Notes: generated from the letters alone by a model not told the origin. 64,000 nt of DNA from Aquella oligotrophica (GCF_002892535.1 NZ_CP024847.1:2108001-2172000), one strand, 5' to 3'. Positions 36,506 to 48,730 are shown, numbered from the stretch's first letter. Program-made: numbers and translations.

Positions 36506-37213
36506 ATGAATAGTTTTCTAGAAAAAATTGTAGTCCCTTACTATCAAGCACAATCAGCTAATCTAGGTAATTTTATACTTTACGACAGCAATCGTCTGGC
36601 AATTTTAGCGTCCGATTCAGTTTTGACAAAACTAAAATTTAAAACTCAGACTGATATTAGCGGAAAAAAATTTAATGACTTTAATCATATAAAACCACAA
36701 TTTATAATAGAGCTTGAGAAAATATTTGATGATTGCTTAGGACAAAAAAAGCCAGTTAATTTTGTTGGAATCGGAGGACAAATAACCCCACCAAATAAAC
36801 ACTATCATGAACTAATATTTCAGAGTTATGAGCCAGTTTTGGATGATAATGGAGCTGCGATTGCAATACTTGCTAAGAAGTTGCCAATTATCAAAACTAA
36901 TCTGTTTAATCTGTTTTTTCCGGAATATGCTAGCCCAACAGAGCTGTTTGACAAAGATTTAAGCGAGAAGTTATCCAGCCGAGAATTCGAGATTGTTTAT
37001 TTATTAAGTAATGGCTTGTCGCAATATGATATTGCTAGAAAGCTAAAAATTAGCCGAAGTACAGTATTAAAGACATTAACTGAAAAGATCATGCCTAAGT
37101 TTAATTTAACCAGAGCAAACAGCAGTAAACTAATTTACCTTGCCATTTTGGCAGGATTTCATGGTAAGATCCCAAAAACCCTGATAGATGAACAGCTAAT
37201 TATTCTTGACTAA
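36506..37213 (+). CDS. LuxR-type regulator with PAS-like N-terminus
   Basis: The C-terminal 65 residues form a LuxR/FixJ-type DNA-binding domain: LSSREFEIVYLLSNGLSQYD, then IARKLKISRSTVLKTL as the recognition helix. The N-terminal 140 residues look like a PAS-type sensor (NFILYDSNRLAILASDSVL near the start, YEPVLDDNGAAIAILAKKL near its end). No phosphoacceptor receiver domain is visible. The domain plan, including a sensor that ends with a similar LP-KT segment, resembles the degenerate paralogue at 60689-61396. It is divergent from the VOC gene, a likely target, and convergent with the oxidoreductase gene. Confidence 0.8.
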   Translation: MNSFLEKIVVPYYQAQSANLGNFILYDSNRLAILASDSVLTKLKFKTQTDISGKKFNDFNHIKPQFIIELEKIFDDCLGQKKPVNFVGIGGQITPPNKHYHELIFQSYEPVLDDNGAAIAILAKKLPIIKTNLFNLFFPEYASPTELFDKDLSEKLSSREFEIVYLLSNGLSQYDIARKLKISRSTVLKTLTEKIMPKFNLTRANSSKLIYLAILAGFHGKIPKTLIDEQLIILD

Positions 37214-37224
37214 ACAAATTAAAA

Positions 37225-38271
37225 TCAGAATAAACCTTCACAGCTTATTACCCTTTGCTCTTTAGATGAAAGCTGACATAATTCAATAATCTTGATCACA
37301 TTTAGCGCATCATTTGGCATAACAGGATTATGGGTATTATTTACAATACACTGGTGGAGTTGACTATAGTACTCGTTATAACTCCCCCTTTCCGTATTTA
37401 ACTTATGATGGATATTTTCAGCACCAGAAGTAAAATCAGGCTGATTCTCTTTATCAACCCCATAAATATCATCTAGTGGAGTAACTCCAGCTTTTAGTTG
37501 TTCCTCTTGCGGATCCAACCCTGATTTAATATAACTTCCTTTATCACCATGAATAGCAAGAGTCGAACGTGGGCTAGCCATTACTGAAGATGAGCCAAGG
37601 ATAACCCTTAACTTATCATAATATAAGATTATTTCAAAATAATCAATAGCAACTGCATTTTCACGCTGAGTATCTAGATCAGCAAATACCGCAGATGGCT
37701 TACCAAATAATACCAGTGCCTGATCAATCAAATGTGAACCCAGATCATAAAGGATCCCATTACCAACACCATCTTGTTCGCGCCACTTTGCTAAATTAAC
37801 TACTGGACGAAATCTATCGTATGAAGCCTGATATAAATAAATTTTCCCTAATTGAGGCAAATATTTTCTTAAAGTGAGAAAGCCATTATCCCAACGCCGA
37901 TTATGATATACCGATAAAACCAGATTCTTCGACTCTGCCAGCTTGATTAATTCAATACCATCACTTGAGTTAATTACAAAAGGTTTTTCGACAACCACAT
38001 GTTTTCCGGCTTCCAAACATGCTCTACTTATTGAATAATGTTCACTATTGGGTAAGGTATTAATTACCAGATCAATTTCTTTTGAAGCTAATATTTCATC
38101 AATAGACTGGCAAACTGTCACCTCCGGATAAAGTGCTTTAATTTTATCAGTTTGCCTTGATAATATATGTGTTAATTTTAAACCGAACGTAGTAGTAATC
38201 AATGGAGCATGAAATGTAGAACCAGATAAGCCAAAACCAAGAACTGCAACATTAAGATTTCTGGGAGTCAT
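37225..38271 (-). CDS. Gfo/Idh/MocA-family oxidoreductase
   Basis: A Rossmann NAD(P)-binding domain (LNVAVLGFGLSGSTFHAPLI) is followed by the family's Lys motif in HVVVEKPFVINSSDG and a C-terminal alpha/beta domain containing GNGILYDLGSHLIDQAL with the catalytic-type Asp and His. The length of 348 matches YdgJ/YhhX-like members that act on sugars or inositols. It ends close to the regulator stop and lies 21 bases downstream of the SemiSWEET transporter on the same strand, so a sugar uptake and oxidation pair is suggested. The exact substrate is unknown. Confidence 0.88.
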   Translation of the reverse strand: MTPRNLNVAVLGFGLSGSTFHAPLITTTFGLKLTHILSRQTDKIKALYPEVTVCQSIDEILASKEIDLVINTLPNSEHYSISRACLEAGKHVVVEKPFVINSSDGIELIKLAESKNLVLSVYHNRRWDNGFLTLRKYLPQLGKIYLYQASYDRFRPVVNLAKWREQDGVGNGILYDLGSHLIDQALVLFGKPSAVFADLDTQRENAVAIDYFEIILYYDKLRVILGSSSVMASPRSTLAIHGDKGSYIKSGLDPQEEQLKAGVTPLDDIYGVDKENQPDFTSGAENIHHKLNTERGSYNEYYSQLHQCIVNNTHNPVMPNDALNVIKIIELCQLSSKEQRVISCEGLF

Positions 38272-38292
38272 TATTAGATTTCTCTTTTAATA

Positions 38293-38553
38293 TCAGACTA
38301 TTGCAGTAATAGCAGTTACTAAGCCTAAAACAATTCCTGGCAAATTACACATAATAATAGGCCAGTCTCGTTTTTCCTTATTCCAGGCATAAAGTGCCCA
38401 TGCAGAACAGTTAATAGTGGTCGTAATCGGCAATATTACTGAACCAGGATGCCCAGCAATATTCCGCATGATCTGATCAATATAAGATACATACATTAGG
38501 ATTGCCATGATTGAAGCAAACCAGCCTATCTTATTAACAGTTTTTTGATTCAT
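38293..38553 (-). CDS. SemiSWEET-type sugar transporter
   Basis: This 86-residue protein has three membrane segments (about residues 8-28, 40-57 and 64-86) and the layout of SemiSWEETs, the bacterial half-size relatives of SWEET sugar uniporters that work as dimers. Visible features are IGWFASIMAILMYVSYIDQI in helix 1, INCSAWALYAW with the substrate-facing Asn and Trp in helix 2, and NLPGIVLGLVTAITAI in helix 3. The usual Pro-Gln of the PQ-loop appears as Asp-Gln (YIDQI). It is probably co-transcribed with the downstream oxidoreductase. Confidence 0.8.
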   Translation of the reverse strand: MNQKTVNKIGWFASIMAILMYVSYIDQIMRNIAGHPGSVILPITTTINCSAWALYAWNKEKRDWPIIMCNLPGIVLGLVTAITAIV

Positions 38554-38609
38554 TATCTACCCAAAAATCGTTATATAAGTTTATACGAATATTGATCATA
38601 AATACAACT

Positions 38610-40469
38610 TTAATTTCCTGTAGTTCCCTGATTATTTTGCGAGTCAGAGTTTTTGATTCTATCAAGCTTATAAGTTACATTATAATTACTTCGCAATGCA
38701 CCAATATAAGCGTTTAGAGTCATCATCGAATTTTGTGCTGACATCTGTTTCAATAAATCAATATTTTTGCTAATTAAGCTCTTATCAATCGTTTGACTAT
38801 TAATTCGATAAATAACAAACCCGCCAGTTTTATTCGCAGCACCAGTATATGCAGGAAAAGATGTTGCTGGAGTTGTAAATATCTGACGAACCGCCATTGG
38901 ATCGATGTTTTTACTGTTTCCTGTGATGGTAACATTATCACTACCAGTAAAATTCAGTTTAAGTTTACCCTGTTGTAGCTGAGATAAGTTCATTTGCCCC
39001 ATCTGTGCTGCCATCTGAGCCGCCTGATCAGCTTTCATACTGTCAATAATTTGGCTACGTACTTCAGTCAAAGGCTTTTGCTTGGCAGCCTGATAATCAG
39101 TAACTCTAGCAACAACATAGCTGCCATCACCCATATCTACTACTTCACTATTGTGATGTTTCTTTAAAACGTCATCCGTGAATAAAGCTTGCTGTAGTTT
39201 AGGATTAGCCAGTAGTCCGGATGTTCCACCTTTTGATAGCCAGCCTGTTGACTGAATAGTCGCACCAACTTTACCTGCTGCAGGACTAAGGCTATCTGGC
39301 TGATTATAAGCAACATCATTTAGCTTTTCAACTGATGCCTGAAGCTGCGTTGAGGCTTTCTGCTTCTGAAGCAGCGCAATAACAGTGGCTTTCTGACTGG
39401 CTATATCATTACCTTTAATATCATTAAGTTTAAGTATATGATAGCCATATTGAGTCTCAACCAGATCACTGATTTGACCTTTTTTCATGCTAAATGCGAC
39501 CTGTTCAAAGGGTTTTACCATTACCCCTTTACCAAAATACCCCAAATCTCCTCCATTTGCAGCAGAACCAGGATCTTCAGAGTATTGTTTAGCTAAAGCA
39601 GCAAATTTTGCTGGATTAGCTTTTATTTCAGAAAGTACTTTCTCGGCTTTAGCCTTTATCTCAGCTTTTTGTGCTGGGGTAGCATCTGCTGGTACCGCAA
39701 ATAAAATATGTGAAACATCAACCTGCTCATTTGCTACACTAGCTGGATGATCCTGAATATATTTGCTAACCTCATCATCTGATACTTTTATTGTTTTAGC
39801 TATGGCATCTGTTGATAATTGAATATATTGTAATTTGACTTGATCGGGCACAGTAAATTTAGCAATATTTTGCTGATAATAAGCCGCGATATCACTTTCT
39901 GATGGATTTATTTTACTGTAGAACTGCTTGGGATCAATTACATATTGAGAAACATTGCGCTCACGGCTTAACATTTCAGCAAATTTACTTTCAAATGCAC
40001 TTGAAGAGAAATAAGAATTTTTAAAAAAATCCAAATAATCCTGAATTAACTCCTGATTAGCCATATCTTTTTCAAAAGAGGCTGAAGTCATGTAACGTTG
40101 TTTAAGGAAATCCTCATATTTCTTAGGATCAAATGCACCATCTGTCTGGAAAACAGGAATCGCAGCAATTGCACTTTGCAGTTGTTTTGTTGTAACCGTC
40201 ATATGATTATCATCAATTGAGTTAAGCAACAACTGGCGATTAATCAAGCCAAATAGCACTTGCATCTTATCCTGTCCCTGAGAAGGGTTTTGATCCATAG
40301 CACGGTCGATATCTTGCAGGTAAAGCTTATTACTGCCAACCTTAGCCACATAACCATCATCACCAGCCATACCAAGATAACCACTAACCCCCCAGACTAC
40401 AAACGTAGCTGTAAGGGTAATCATAATTCCTTTTACTAATTTCTGATGCTTCTCAACAATGTTAAACAT
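38610..40469 (-). CDS. ppiD: Periplasmic chaperone / peptidyl-prolyl isomerase PpiD
   Basis: PpiD is anchored in the inner membrane by one N-terminal helix (residues about 13-34, [20 protein letters not shown]) and assists proteins leaving the Sec translocon. A SurA_N-like chaperone region follows. A parvulin domain then lies at about residues 245-355, with [38 protein letters not shown] and [21 protein letters not shown] Gln/Ala-rich C-terminal part completes 619 residues, typical length. The gene starts 18 bases after the guaB stop on the same strand. Confidence 0.93.
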   Translation of the reverse strand: MFNIVEKHQKLVKGIMITLTATFVVWGVSGYLGMAGDDGYVAKVGSNKLYLQDIDRAMDQNPSQGQDKMQVLFGLINRQLLLNSIDDNHMTVTTKQLQSAIAAIPVFQTDGAFDPKKYEDFLKQRYMTSASFEKDMANQELIQDYLDFFKNSYFSSSAFESKFAEMLSRERNVSQYVIDPKQFYSKINPSESDIAAYYQQNIAKFTVPDQVKLQYIQLSTDAIAKTIKVSDDEVSKYIQDHPASVANEQVDVSHILFAVPADATPAQKAEIKAKAEKVLSEIKANPAKFAALAKQYSEDPGSAANGGDLGYFGKGVMVKPFEQVAFSMKKGQISDLVETQYGYHILKLNDIKGNDIASQKATVIALLQKQKASTQLQASVEKLNDVAYNQPDSLSPAAGKVGATIQSTGWLSKGGTSGLLANPKLQQALFTDDVLKKHHNSEVVDMGDGSYVVARVTDYQAAKQKPLTEVRSQIIDSMKADQAAQMAAQMGQMNLSQLQQGKLKLNFTGSDNVTITGNSKNIDPMAVRQIFTTPATSFPAYTGAANKTGGFVIYRINSQTIDKSLISKNIDLLKQMSAQNSMMTLNAYIGALRSNYNVTYKLDRIKNSDSQNNQGTTGN

Positions 40470-40487
40470 ACTAATTGATCCTAAAAA

Positions 40488-41950
<1,463 letters not shown>

Positions 41951-42008
41951 ATTATTTTCTTCTTCCTATCTATTTAACTTCTAGTCACTTTGAATCTGGT
42001 GCAAGAAC

Positions 42009-42461
42009 TTATTTATCATCAACCTGTTTAATTATATTAGTGAAATCATCAACATCCTGAAAACTTCTGTATATCGAGGCAAATCGGATATACGCTACCG
42101 TATCAAGCTTGGCTAATTGCTCCATTACCATTTCACCAATGATACGACTACTGATTTCACGTTCACCATGCATCAGTACTTGCTGACGAATTAATTCAAT
42201 TGCTGCATCAACATCTTTAGTTGCAACTGGGCGTTTATGAAGTGCTTTCATAAAGCTGGTACGAACTCTTGATTCATCATACTCCTGCCGTGAACCATCT
42301 GATTTGACAACAGCAGGCATTTGCAACTCAATTTTTTCAAAAGTATTAAAACGCCTATCACAAGCAATACATTTGCGCCTACGTTTTATCACCATCCTAT
42401 CATCACTCAATCGGGTATCAATCACTTGAGTGTCATCATTATTGCAAAATGGGCATTTCAT
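42009..42461 (-). CDS. nrdR: Transcriptional repressor NrdR
   Basis: NrdR represses ribonucleotide reductase genes in response to the ATP/dATP balance. The N-terminal zinc ribbon (CPFCNNDDTQVIDTR and RKCIACDRRFNTFE) and the ATP-cone (VVKSDGSRQEYDESRVRTSF) are complete. The length of 150 is standard. It begins four bases after the glyQ stop and lies upstream of guaB. No NrdR box was searched for. nrd genes are not in the window. Confidence 0.96.
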   Translation of the reverse strand: MKCPFCNNDDTQVIDTRLSDDRMVIKRRRKCIACDRRFNTFEKIELQMPAVVKSDGSRQEYDESRVRTSFMKALHKRPVATKDVDAAIELIRQQVLMHGEREISSRIIGEMVMEQLAKLDTVAYIRFASIYRSFQDVDDFTNIIKQVDDK

Positions 42462-42465
42462 TTTA

Positions 42466-43371
42466 TTATTTTTTTATCAATGGAAAACCTAGTTGCTCTC
42501 TTGACAGATAGTATTTCTCTGCGACCAACTTTGCCAAGGTACGAATACGCCCAATATATGTAGCTCGCTCAGTTACCGAGATAGCACCACGAGCATCAAG
42601 CAAATTAAAGGTATGTGCCGCACTTAAAATCATTTCATAACCTGGCAAGACTAATTCAGCTTCAAGAAGCCTTTTTGCCTCAGTCTCGTAATTATTAAAG
42701 TTGCCAAACAATAGTTCCGCATTACTATATTCAAAGTTATATTTAGACTGCTCCACCTCATTTTGGTGAAAAACATCACCGTAACTTACATGATTACCAT
42801 CTAGCGTCCGTGCCCAAATAAGATCATAAACGCTATCAACACCCTGTAGATACATTGCTAGACGCTCAAGCCCGTAAGTAATTTCACCAAGAACTGGTTT
42901 ACAATCAAGCCCACCAACCTGCTGAAAATAGGTAAATTGAGTAACTTCCATTCCATCAAGCCAAACTTCCCAACCAAGACCCCAAGCACCAAGAGTTGGA
43001 TTTTCCCAATTATCTTCGACAAAACGAATATCATGAGTATCTGTGTCAACCCCTAATTCACGTAAAGAGTCTAAGTATAACTCCTGAATATTACTTGGAG
43101 AAGGCTTTAGCACTACTTGATATTGATAATAATGTTGTAGGCGATTTGGACTTTCACCATAGCGACCATCTTTAGGACGACGCGATGGTTGTACATATGC
43201 GGCAAACCATGGCTCGGGTCCAATACTACGCAAAAAAGTTGCAGTATGTGAAGTCCCTGCACCCATTTCTTTGTCATAAGGCTGTAAAATTACACAGCCA
43301 GCTTTCGCCCAGTAATTTTGAAGTTTTAAGATTATATCCTGAAAGGTCAGTAATTCAGAAGCATTGGACAT
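42466..43371 (-). CDS. glyQ: Glycyl-tRNA synthetase alpha subunit
   Basis: GlyQ is the catalytic-core subunit of the alpha2-beta2 glycyl-tRNA synthetase. Motifs include [20 protein letters not shown] near the start, [20 protein letters not shown], and [19 protein letters not shown]. The length of 301 is typical. The partner glyS, usually directly downstream, is absent; nrdR follows instead. The gene must therefore rely on an unlinked glyS. Confidence 0.97.
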   Translation of the reverse strand: MSNASELLTFQDIILKLQNYWAKAGCVILQPYDKEMGAGTSHTATFLRSIGPEPWFAAYVQPSRRPKDGRYGESPNRLQHYYQYQVVLKPSPSNIQELYLDSLRELGVDTDTHDIRFVEDNWENPTLGAWGLGWEVWLDGMEVTQFTYFQQVGGLDCKPVLGEITYGLERLAMYLQGVDSVYDLIWARTLDGNHVSYGDVFHQNEVEQSKYNFEYSNAELLFGNFNNYETEAKRLLEAELVLPGYEMILSAAHTFNLLDARGAISVTERATYIGRIRTLAKLVAEKYYLSREQLGFPLIKK

Positions 43372-43517
43372 AGCCAGATGTATCCTTGGTTTAAAATAAA
43401 GTTAATTAACCGATAATTGTAACAAATTAATGGCTTCTACTGCAAAAAAACAGCTCCCAATCAGCTTTTATGTTAGAATCGGGTGCATTAAAGAATCATT
43501 TTTTACAGTAAATCATT

Positions 43518-43970
43518 ATGAGTATTATAAGTAACAAAAAAGCTTACCACGATTATTTTATCGAAGAAAAATTCGAAGCTGGGGTTGTACTTGAAGGCTG
43601 GGAAGTTAAGGCTATTCGGGCAGGAAAAGGACAGCTCAAAGACAGCTATGTAAAAATCAAAAACAATGAAATTTGGCTAATCGGATTTAATGTTAATCCA
43701 ATGATTTCCACAAGTACACATATTAGAGCAGATGCTAGCCGATTAAAAAAACTTTTGCTCCATCGTCGTGAAATAGATCGATTAATAGGTAAAGTTGAAC
43801 AGCGTGGTTATAGTTTGATAGCATTGGACTTACACTACAAAAAGGGCAAAGTTAAGGCGGAAATCGCGCTAGCCAAAGGTAAGAAGCTCCACGACAAACG
43901 CGCAACTGAAAAAGAAAGAGAAGGACAGAGAGAAGCAGCTCAAGCTATAAAAGCACATAAACGCCTATAA
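43518..43970 (+). CDS. smpB: SsrA-binding protein SmpB
   Basis: SmpB delivers tmRNA to stalled ribosomes. The sequence has the family pattern [40 protein letters not shown], and a basic C-terminal tail ([18 protein letters not shown]) that enters the decoding centre. The length of 150 is normal. It is divergent from glyQ. The ssrA gene is not in the window. Confidence 0.97.
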   Translation: MSIISNKKAYHDYFIEEKFEAGVVLEGWEVKAIRAGKGQLKDSYVKIKNNEIWLIGFNVNPMISTSTHIRADASRLKKLLLHRREIDRLIGKVEQRGYSLIALDLHYKKGKVKAEIALAKGKKLHDKRATEKEREGQREAAQAIKAHKRL

Positions 43971-44073
43971 TCTTTAACGCTTCAACTAATGTACGCATAT
44001 TTTCAGAATTGACAAAATTCTGGATTTTTTATATAATCTTGCCCCAGAGAATAAAATTTAAAACAGGAAAACT

Positions 44074-44631
44074 ATGACCAGCGAAATCAAAAAACAGACT
44101 GAAACTAAAATGGCGAAAACACTTGAAAATTACAAGGGTACTTTAGGTAAAATAAGAACTGGTCGCGCTCATGCTGGTATTCTTGATCATGTCCAAGTTG
44201 ATTATTATGGTAGCATGATGCCAATTAATCAGGTTGCAACAGTTAATGTAAGTGATGCAAGAACGCTTAATGTCCAACCATTTGAAGCAAAAATGGCAGG
44301 TATAATCGAAAAAGCAATCCGAGATGCTGATCTAGGATTAAACCCAGCAACCAATGGCAGCACAGTTCGTGTGCCAATGCCACCATTAACAGAAGAGCGC
44401 CGTAAAGAGTTAATCAAGGTTGTAAAAGCTGAAGCTGAAGATGCTAAAGTAGCTGTTCGCAATTTACGCCGAGATGCAAATAACGAATTGAAAGCTAAGC
44501 TTAAAGATAAAGAAATCACCGAAGACGACGATAAACGTGGTCAGGATGAGATTCAAAAAATCACGGATAAATTTATCGTAGAGATTGATAAGTTAACTAT
44601 TGATAAAGAAAAAGAACTATTAACAGTTTAA
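44074..44631 (+). CDS. frr: Ribosome recycling factor
   Basis: RRF splits post-termination ribosomes with EF-G. The 185-residue sequence shows the family motifs [40 protein letters not shown] and [18 protein letters not shown]. In related genomes it follows pyrH; here it follows smpB with its own region upstream. It leads the frr-uppS-cdsA-dxr group. Confidence 0.97.
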   Translation: MTSEIKKQTETKMAKTLENYKGTLGKIRTGRAHAGILDHVQVDYYGSMMPINQVATVNVSDARTLNVQPFEAKMAGIIEKAIRDADLGLNPATNGSTVRVPMPPLTEERRKELIKVVKAEAEDAKVAVRNLRRDANNELKAKLKDKEITEDDDKRGQDEIQKITDKFIVEIDKLTIDKEKELLTV

Positions 44632-44669
44632 TAAACATCCACTCCCATTAGAATTTTATCATAATTTGT

Positions 44670-44697
44670 AAATGCAATGCCTGATGGCATTGCATTT
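44670..44697. other. Strong hairpin between frr and uppS
   Basis: A perfect 12-bp stem (AAATGCAATGCC / GGCATTGCATTT) with loop TGAT lies 22 bases before the uppS start. There is no T run after it, so it is unlikely to be a strong intrinsic terminator. It could protect or process the mRNA, or affect uppS translation. Confidence 0.6.
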
Positions 44698-44719
44698 CGA
44701 CTATCATTAGAACACATAT

Positions 44720-45427
44720 ATGACTAGAATAATCCCAAAGCATATTGCCATAATAATGGACGGTAACGGTCGTTGGGCAAAACGACGGTTCCTACCAAGA
44801 GTTGCCGGACATGTAAAAGGTGTCAATACATTAAAAAAAATGGTTATTCATTGTGATGCGATTGGAGTAAAGCACTTAACAGTATTTGCTTTCGGACGGG
44901 AAAATTGGAATAGACCACAATCTGAAGTTTCTTTTCTAATGAAGTTAATGTTAAAACGCCTACAAAAAGAATTGGCAGAAATGCATGAACGGAATGCGAT
45001 TATAAAGTTTATTGGCGACAGAAGCAGACTAAATGATCAACTATTAAGAGAAATTAACCACTCTGAAAAATTAACCGCAAATAACTCTGGATTACACTTC
45101 AATATCTGTCTTGACTATAGTGGGCAATATGATATATTACAGGCAGTAAATCGGATAATTACAGAGAAGCGAACCAGCCAGATCAGTGAAGCTGAATTTG
45201 CAAATTATCTTTTGACGAATGGTCAACCAGCACCAGAATTATTGATCAGAACCAGTGGGGAATCAAGAATTAGTAATTTCATGCTATGGCAAATCGCCTA
45301 TACTGAAATATTTTTATCCGAGTTATGTTGGCCAGATTTTGATACCACTGCTCTTGACAAGGCAATAGAATGGTATAATTCACGGGAACGGCGATTTGGA
45401 AAAACGTCAGAGCAATTGAAGGGGTAA
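44720..45427 (+). CDS. uppS: Undecaprenyl diphosphate synthase
   Basis: UppS makes the C55 lipid carrier for cell-wall and LPS glycans. The catalytic motif IAIIMDGNGRWAKRR, the segment HLTVFAFGRENWNRP and LLIRTSGESRISNFMLWQ are all conserved. The length of 235 is normal. It stops three bases before the cdsA start, so the two are coupled. Confidence 0.96.
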   Translation: MTRIIPKHIAIIMDGNGRWAKRRFLPRVAGHVKGVNTLKKMVIHCDAIGVKHLTVFAFGRENWNRPQSEVSFLMKLMLKRLQKELAEMHERNAIIKFIGDRSRLNDQLLREINHSEKLTANNSGLHFNICLDYSGQYDILQAVNRIITEKRTSQISEAEFANYLLTNGQPAPELLIRTSGESRISNFMLWQIAYTEIFLSELCWPDFDTTALDKAIEWYNSRERRFGKTSEQLKG

Positions 45428-45430
45428 TCT

Positions 45431-46221
45431 ATGCTAAAGCAACGTCTAATAACGTCTATCATTCTATTTATTCTTGCTGGAGTAGTTCTTTTTGCACTCC
45501 CCCCTTGGGCTTTTCCGTTGCCTGCTGGTTACTTTGCCTGATTGCTATCTATGAACTTGCTACAATGTATAAGTTTAATTTGACTGAAACTATAGCATTA
45601 TTAGTAATAAATACCGCCATAGTCGTAGCAATAAATCAAATCAACTATGACTTCAGTCAGGTTATGCGAATAGTTTCCGTCACCATCTGGTGCTTTGTTG
45701 TGCCAATGATTTTGATTTTTACACCGAAACGATTTTCAAAGATTACCATTGCCATATTTGCTATTGCGCTTTTCGTCCCAGCCTACTACTCACTAGTTGT
45801 AATTCATGCCATTTTTGGCTCTTGGCAATTAATTAGTTTGATGGCTATAGCTTGGGTTGCCGATAGTGGTGCTTATTTTGTGGGTAAAGCCTTTGGCAAA
45901 CGCAAGCTTGCCCCTAAAATTAGCCCGGGTAAAAGCATTGAAGGAGCAGCTGGTGGAATCTTACTAGTAATACTTTACCTACTAACCCTTAAATTTTTTA
46001 ATGTAGCAGTGTATCTAGCAAATTATCGAGCAGCAATTAAATTCGCTCTAATCCTTACCGTTGTTAGTGTAATTGGTGATCTTTTTGAATCATGGCTAAA
46101 ACGCGTAGCACAGGTCAAAGATAGTGGAAATATCTTACCAGGACATGGTGGAGTATTTGATCGGGTAGATAGTCTGATTGCAGTTCTATCTATTGGATTT
46201 GCCTTGATTTGGGTTGCATAA
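45431..46221 (+). pseudogene. cdsA: Phosphatidate cytidylyltransferase, frameshifted near the N-terminus
   Basis: CdsA makes CDP-diacylglycerol, needed for all major phospholipids. An ATG at 45431 opens the family's N-terminus (MLKQRLITSIILFILAGVV, then FALPPWAF) but this frame stops at 45539. The remaining protein is in another frame (open from 45505 as GFSVACWLLCLIAIYEL). Adding one T to the run of four at 45511-45514 joins them as LPPWAFSVACWLL, giving 263 residues. The C-terminal signature (KDSGNILPGHGGVFDRVDSL) is intact. Since the gene is essential, either the sequence has an error or the TTG at 45505 serves as a start for a shorter protein lacking the first membrane segment. Confidence 0.85.
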
Positions 46222-46222
46222 G

Positions 46223-47386
46223 ATGCAAAATATAATTATTTTTGGCTCAACTGGCAGCATTGGTAAATCAACACTTGATGTTATCCGGCTACATAAAGAT
46301 AAGTATAAAGTATTTGCATTGTCTGCCAATTCTAATCTGGAGCTAGCTTTTACCCAATGCCAAGAGTTTTCCCCTACTTTTGTTTGGATTAAAAACCCTG
46401 AACATGCTGCCACGCTAAAGATAAAACTAAATGAAGCAAAAATTAAAACAACGGTACTCCATACCGAAAAACAACTGGCAGAGCTAGCAGCACACCCTGA
46501 AGTACAAATAGTTATGTCTGCAATCGTAGGTAGTGCCGGGTTAATTCCAACCTACCACGCAGCAAAAACAGGCAAAAGGATACTCCTTGCCAATAAAGAA
46601 TCCCTCGTTGCTGGTGGAGCTATAATTACTACTACCGTAAGAAAAAACAATGCGCAACTAATACCTGTAGATAGCGAGCACAGCGCCATCTATCAAGCAT
46701 TACCTTACAATTATGCATCACTTAAAGAGGTTGGAGTAAATAAAATTATTCTGACAGCCTCTGGAGGTCCATTTTTAAATACTCCTAAAGAGCAGTTAAT
46801 AAATGCAATGGCAAAAGAAGCGGTAAAGCATCCCAACTGGAGTATGGGGCAAAAAATTTCGATAGATAGTGCAACTTTAATGAATAAGGGGCTCGAATTA
46901 ATTGAGGCGCAATGGTTATTCAGCGCTGCACCGCAAGAACTTGATGTAATTATCCACCCACAAAGCATTATTCACTCAATGGTAGAGTATATCGATAGTT
47001 CAATCATTGCTCAGATGGGAACTCCGGACATGAAAACTCCAATTGCTTATGCACTAAGTAGTCCGAAAAGAATAGCATCAGGAAGTAAAAATTTAAACTT
47101 CGTGGAACTTAGTGAACTCACTTTCCAAAAACCAGACTTAGATAGATTTCCATGTTTGCAAATCGCACTTGATAGCTTGAAAAACAATAGTAAAAATGCT
47201 GCGATAATAAATGCTGCCAATGAAATGGCAGTTGAAAAATATCTAAAGAATCAAATTAAATTTTATGATATACCAAAAACAATTGAGAAGGCCTTGATCA
47301 AATTTGACGGAGAGTTGATTAATGATATTGACGAGCTTCTGGTGTTTGATAAAATAATTAGAGAATATTGTCTTGACATTATTTAA
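46223..47386 (+). CDS. dxr: 1-deoxy-D-xylulose 5-phosphate reductoisomerase
   Basis: Dxr is the second enzyme of the MEP isoprenoid pathway. The NADPH-binding start IIIFGSTGSIGKSTLDVIR, the LLANKESLVAGGA motif and the metal-site region PVDSEHSAIYQAL are conserved, with SIDSATLMNKGLELIEA further on. ATG at 46223 lies one base after the cdsA stop; a TTG at 46214 would overlap cdsA and has no advantage. The predicted 387 residues are slightly short of some homologues but complete. A strong terminator follows, so rseP does not come next as in many relatives. Confidence 0.96.
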   Translation: MQNIIIFGSTGSIGKSTLDVIRLHKDKYKVFALSANSNLELAFTQCQEFSPTFVWIKNPEHAATLKIKLNEAKIKTTVLHTEKQLAELAAHPEVQIVMSAIVGSAGLIPTYHAAKTGKRILLANKESLVAGGAIITTTVRKNNAQLIPVDSEHSAIYQALPYNYASLKEVGVNKIILTASGGPFLNTPKEQLINAMAKEAVKHPNWSMGQKISIDSATLMNKGLELIEAQWLFSAAPQELDVIIHPQSIIHSMVEYIDSSIIAQMGTPDMKTPIAYALSSPKRIASGSKNLNFVELSELTFQKPDLDRFPCLQIALDSLKNNSKNAAIINAANEMAVEKYLKNQIKFYDIPKTIEKALIKFDGELINDIDELLVFDKIIREYCLDII

Positions 47387-47392
47387 TAAATT

Positions 47393-47420
47393 AAAAAATC
47401 AGCCCGTAGGCTGATTTTTT
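47393..47420. terminator. Bidirectional terminator after dxr
   Basis: A perfect 12-bp stem (AAAAAATCAGCC / GGCTGATTTTTT) with a 4-base loop serves both dxr and the convergent small gene that ends at 47419. Confidence 0.9.
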
Positions 47421-47871
47421 AATTACAATTATCACTATCAACATCTGGCTGACAGATAACAACCTTAAATTCTTTACCACTAATTTTCGCACCATTTGAC
47501 AATGTAACTTTGGTTCCATCATCTGCCATTGCCCGATCACCAGAATAGTGAGAGTACGAACGATCCGCTGCAAACAAAAATCCTTTATTCCCAATCCAGT
47601 AACCTGAGCTATTCTTGAGATCAATTCTCGTTGCAACCTGTCCGCTATGTTTATAAACAGTATTACACTTTTTCCCACTTCTTACCTGCGTTACTTGACG
47701 CGTAGGATCTACGGTAATCCAAGCATCTTTACTCTGATCATCTCCATTTTCAAGAAAGTACCCCTGTAGCGTTACCGGAGCGTGAGATTTATTCACAAAC
47801 GTAAAACTACAGTCAGCATAAGCAGCAGAAAAAACAGAAACAGCTACAGCAAACATTAATTTAAGCCTCAT
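47419..47871 (-). CDS. Exported protein of unknown function, 150 residues
   Basis: A signal peptide (about residues 1-19, ending AAYA) precedes a compact mature protein with four Cys (DCSFTFVNK, KKCNTVYKHS, VICQPDVDSDNCN). It starts DCSFTFVNKSHAPVTLQGYF, a beta-strand look that recalls small periplasmic or surface-associated beta-sandwich proteins. I do not recognise a family. It is convergent with dxr and shares its terminator. A second frame over the same region is a shadow and is not counted. Confidence 0.65.
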   Translation of the reverse strand: MRLKLMFAVAVSVFSAAYADCSFTFVNKSHAPVTLQGYFLENGDDQSKDAWITVDPTRQVTQVRSGKKCNTVYKHSGQVATRIDLKNSSGYWIGNKGFLFAADRSYSHYSGDRAMADDGTKVTLSNGAKISGKEFKVVICQPDVDSDNCN

Positions 47872-48047
47872 AAGCCTTCCCTCTCATTAATATGGGTTTA
47901 AATACTTAGCCTATCATTTTATCAAATAAATCGCAGTAATTGTTTACTTTTACTATAATAAAAAATAGATAAATCATCATTTCGCACATGCGTATATCTA
48001 TATCTGAAATAGTTTGATATAATTATTGCTTGATAACCGAATAATAA

Positions 48048-48713
<666 letters not shown>

Positions 48714-48730
48714 ATGTTCAAATCTACCTT

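Noticed and set aside
45505-46221. A separate short CdsA-like gene starting at TTG 45505
   Set aside because: The preceding frame codes the expected CdsA N-terminus; a frameshift explains both better than a truncated start, though the short form cannot be fully excluded.
47391-47678. A 95-codon minus-strand frame next to dxr
   Set aside because: It overlaps the 47419-47871 gene in another frame; that gene has a signal peptide and is the real one.
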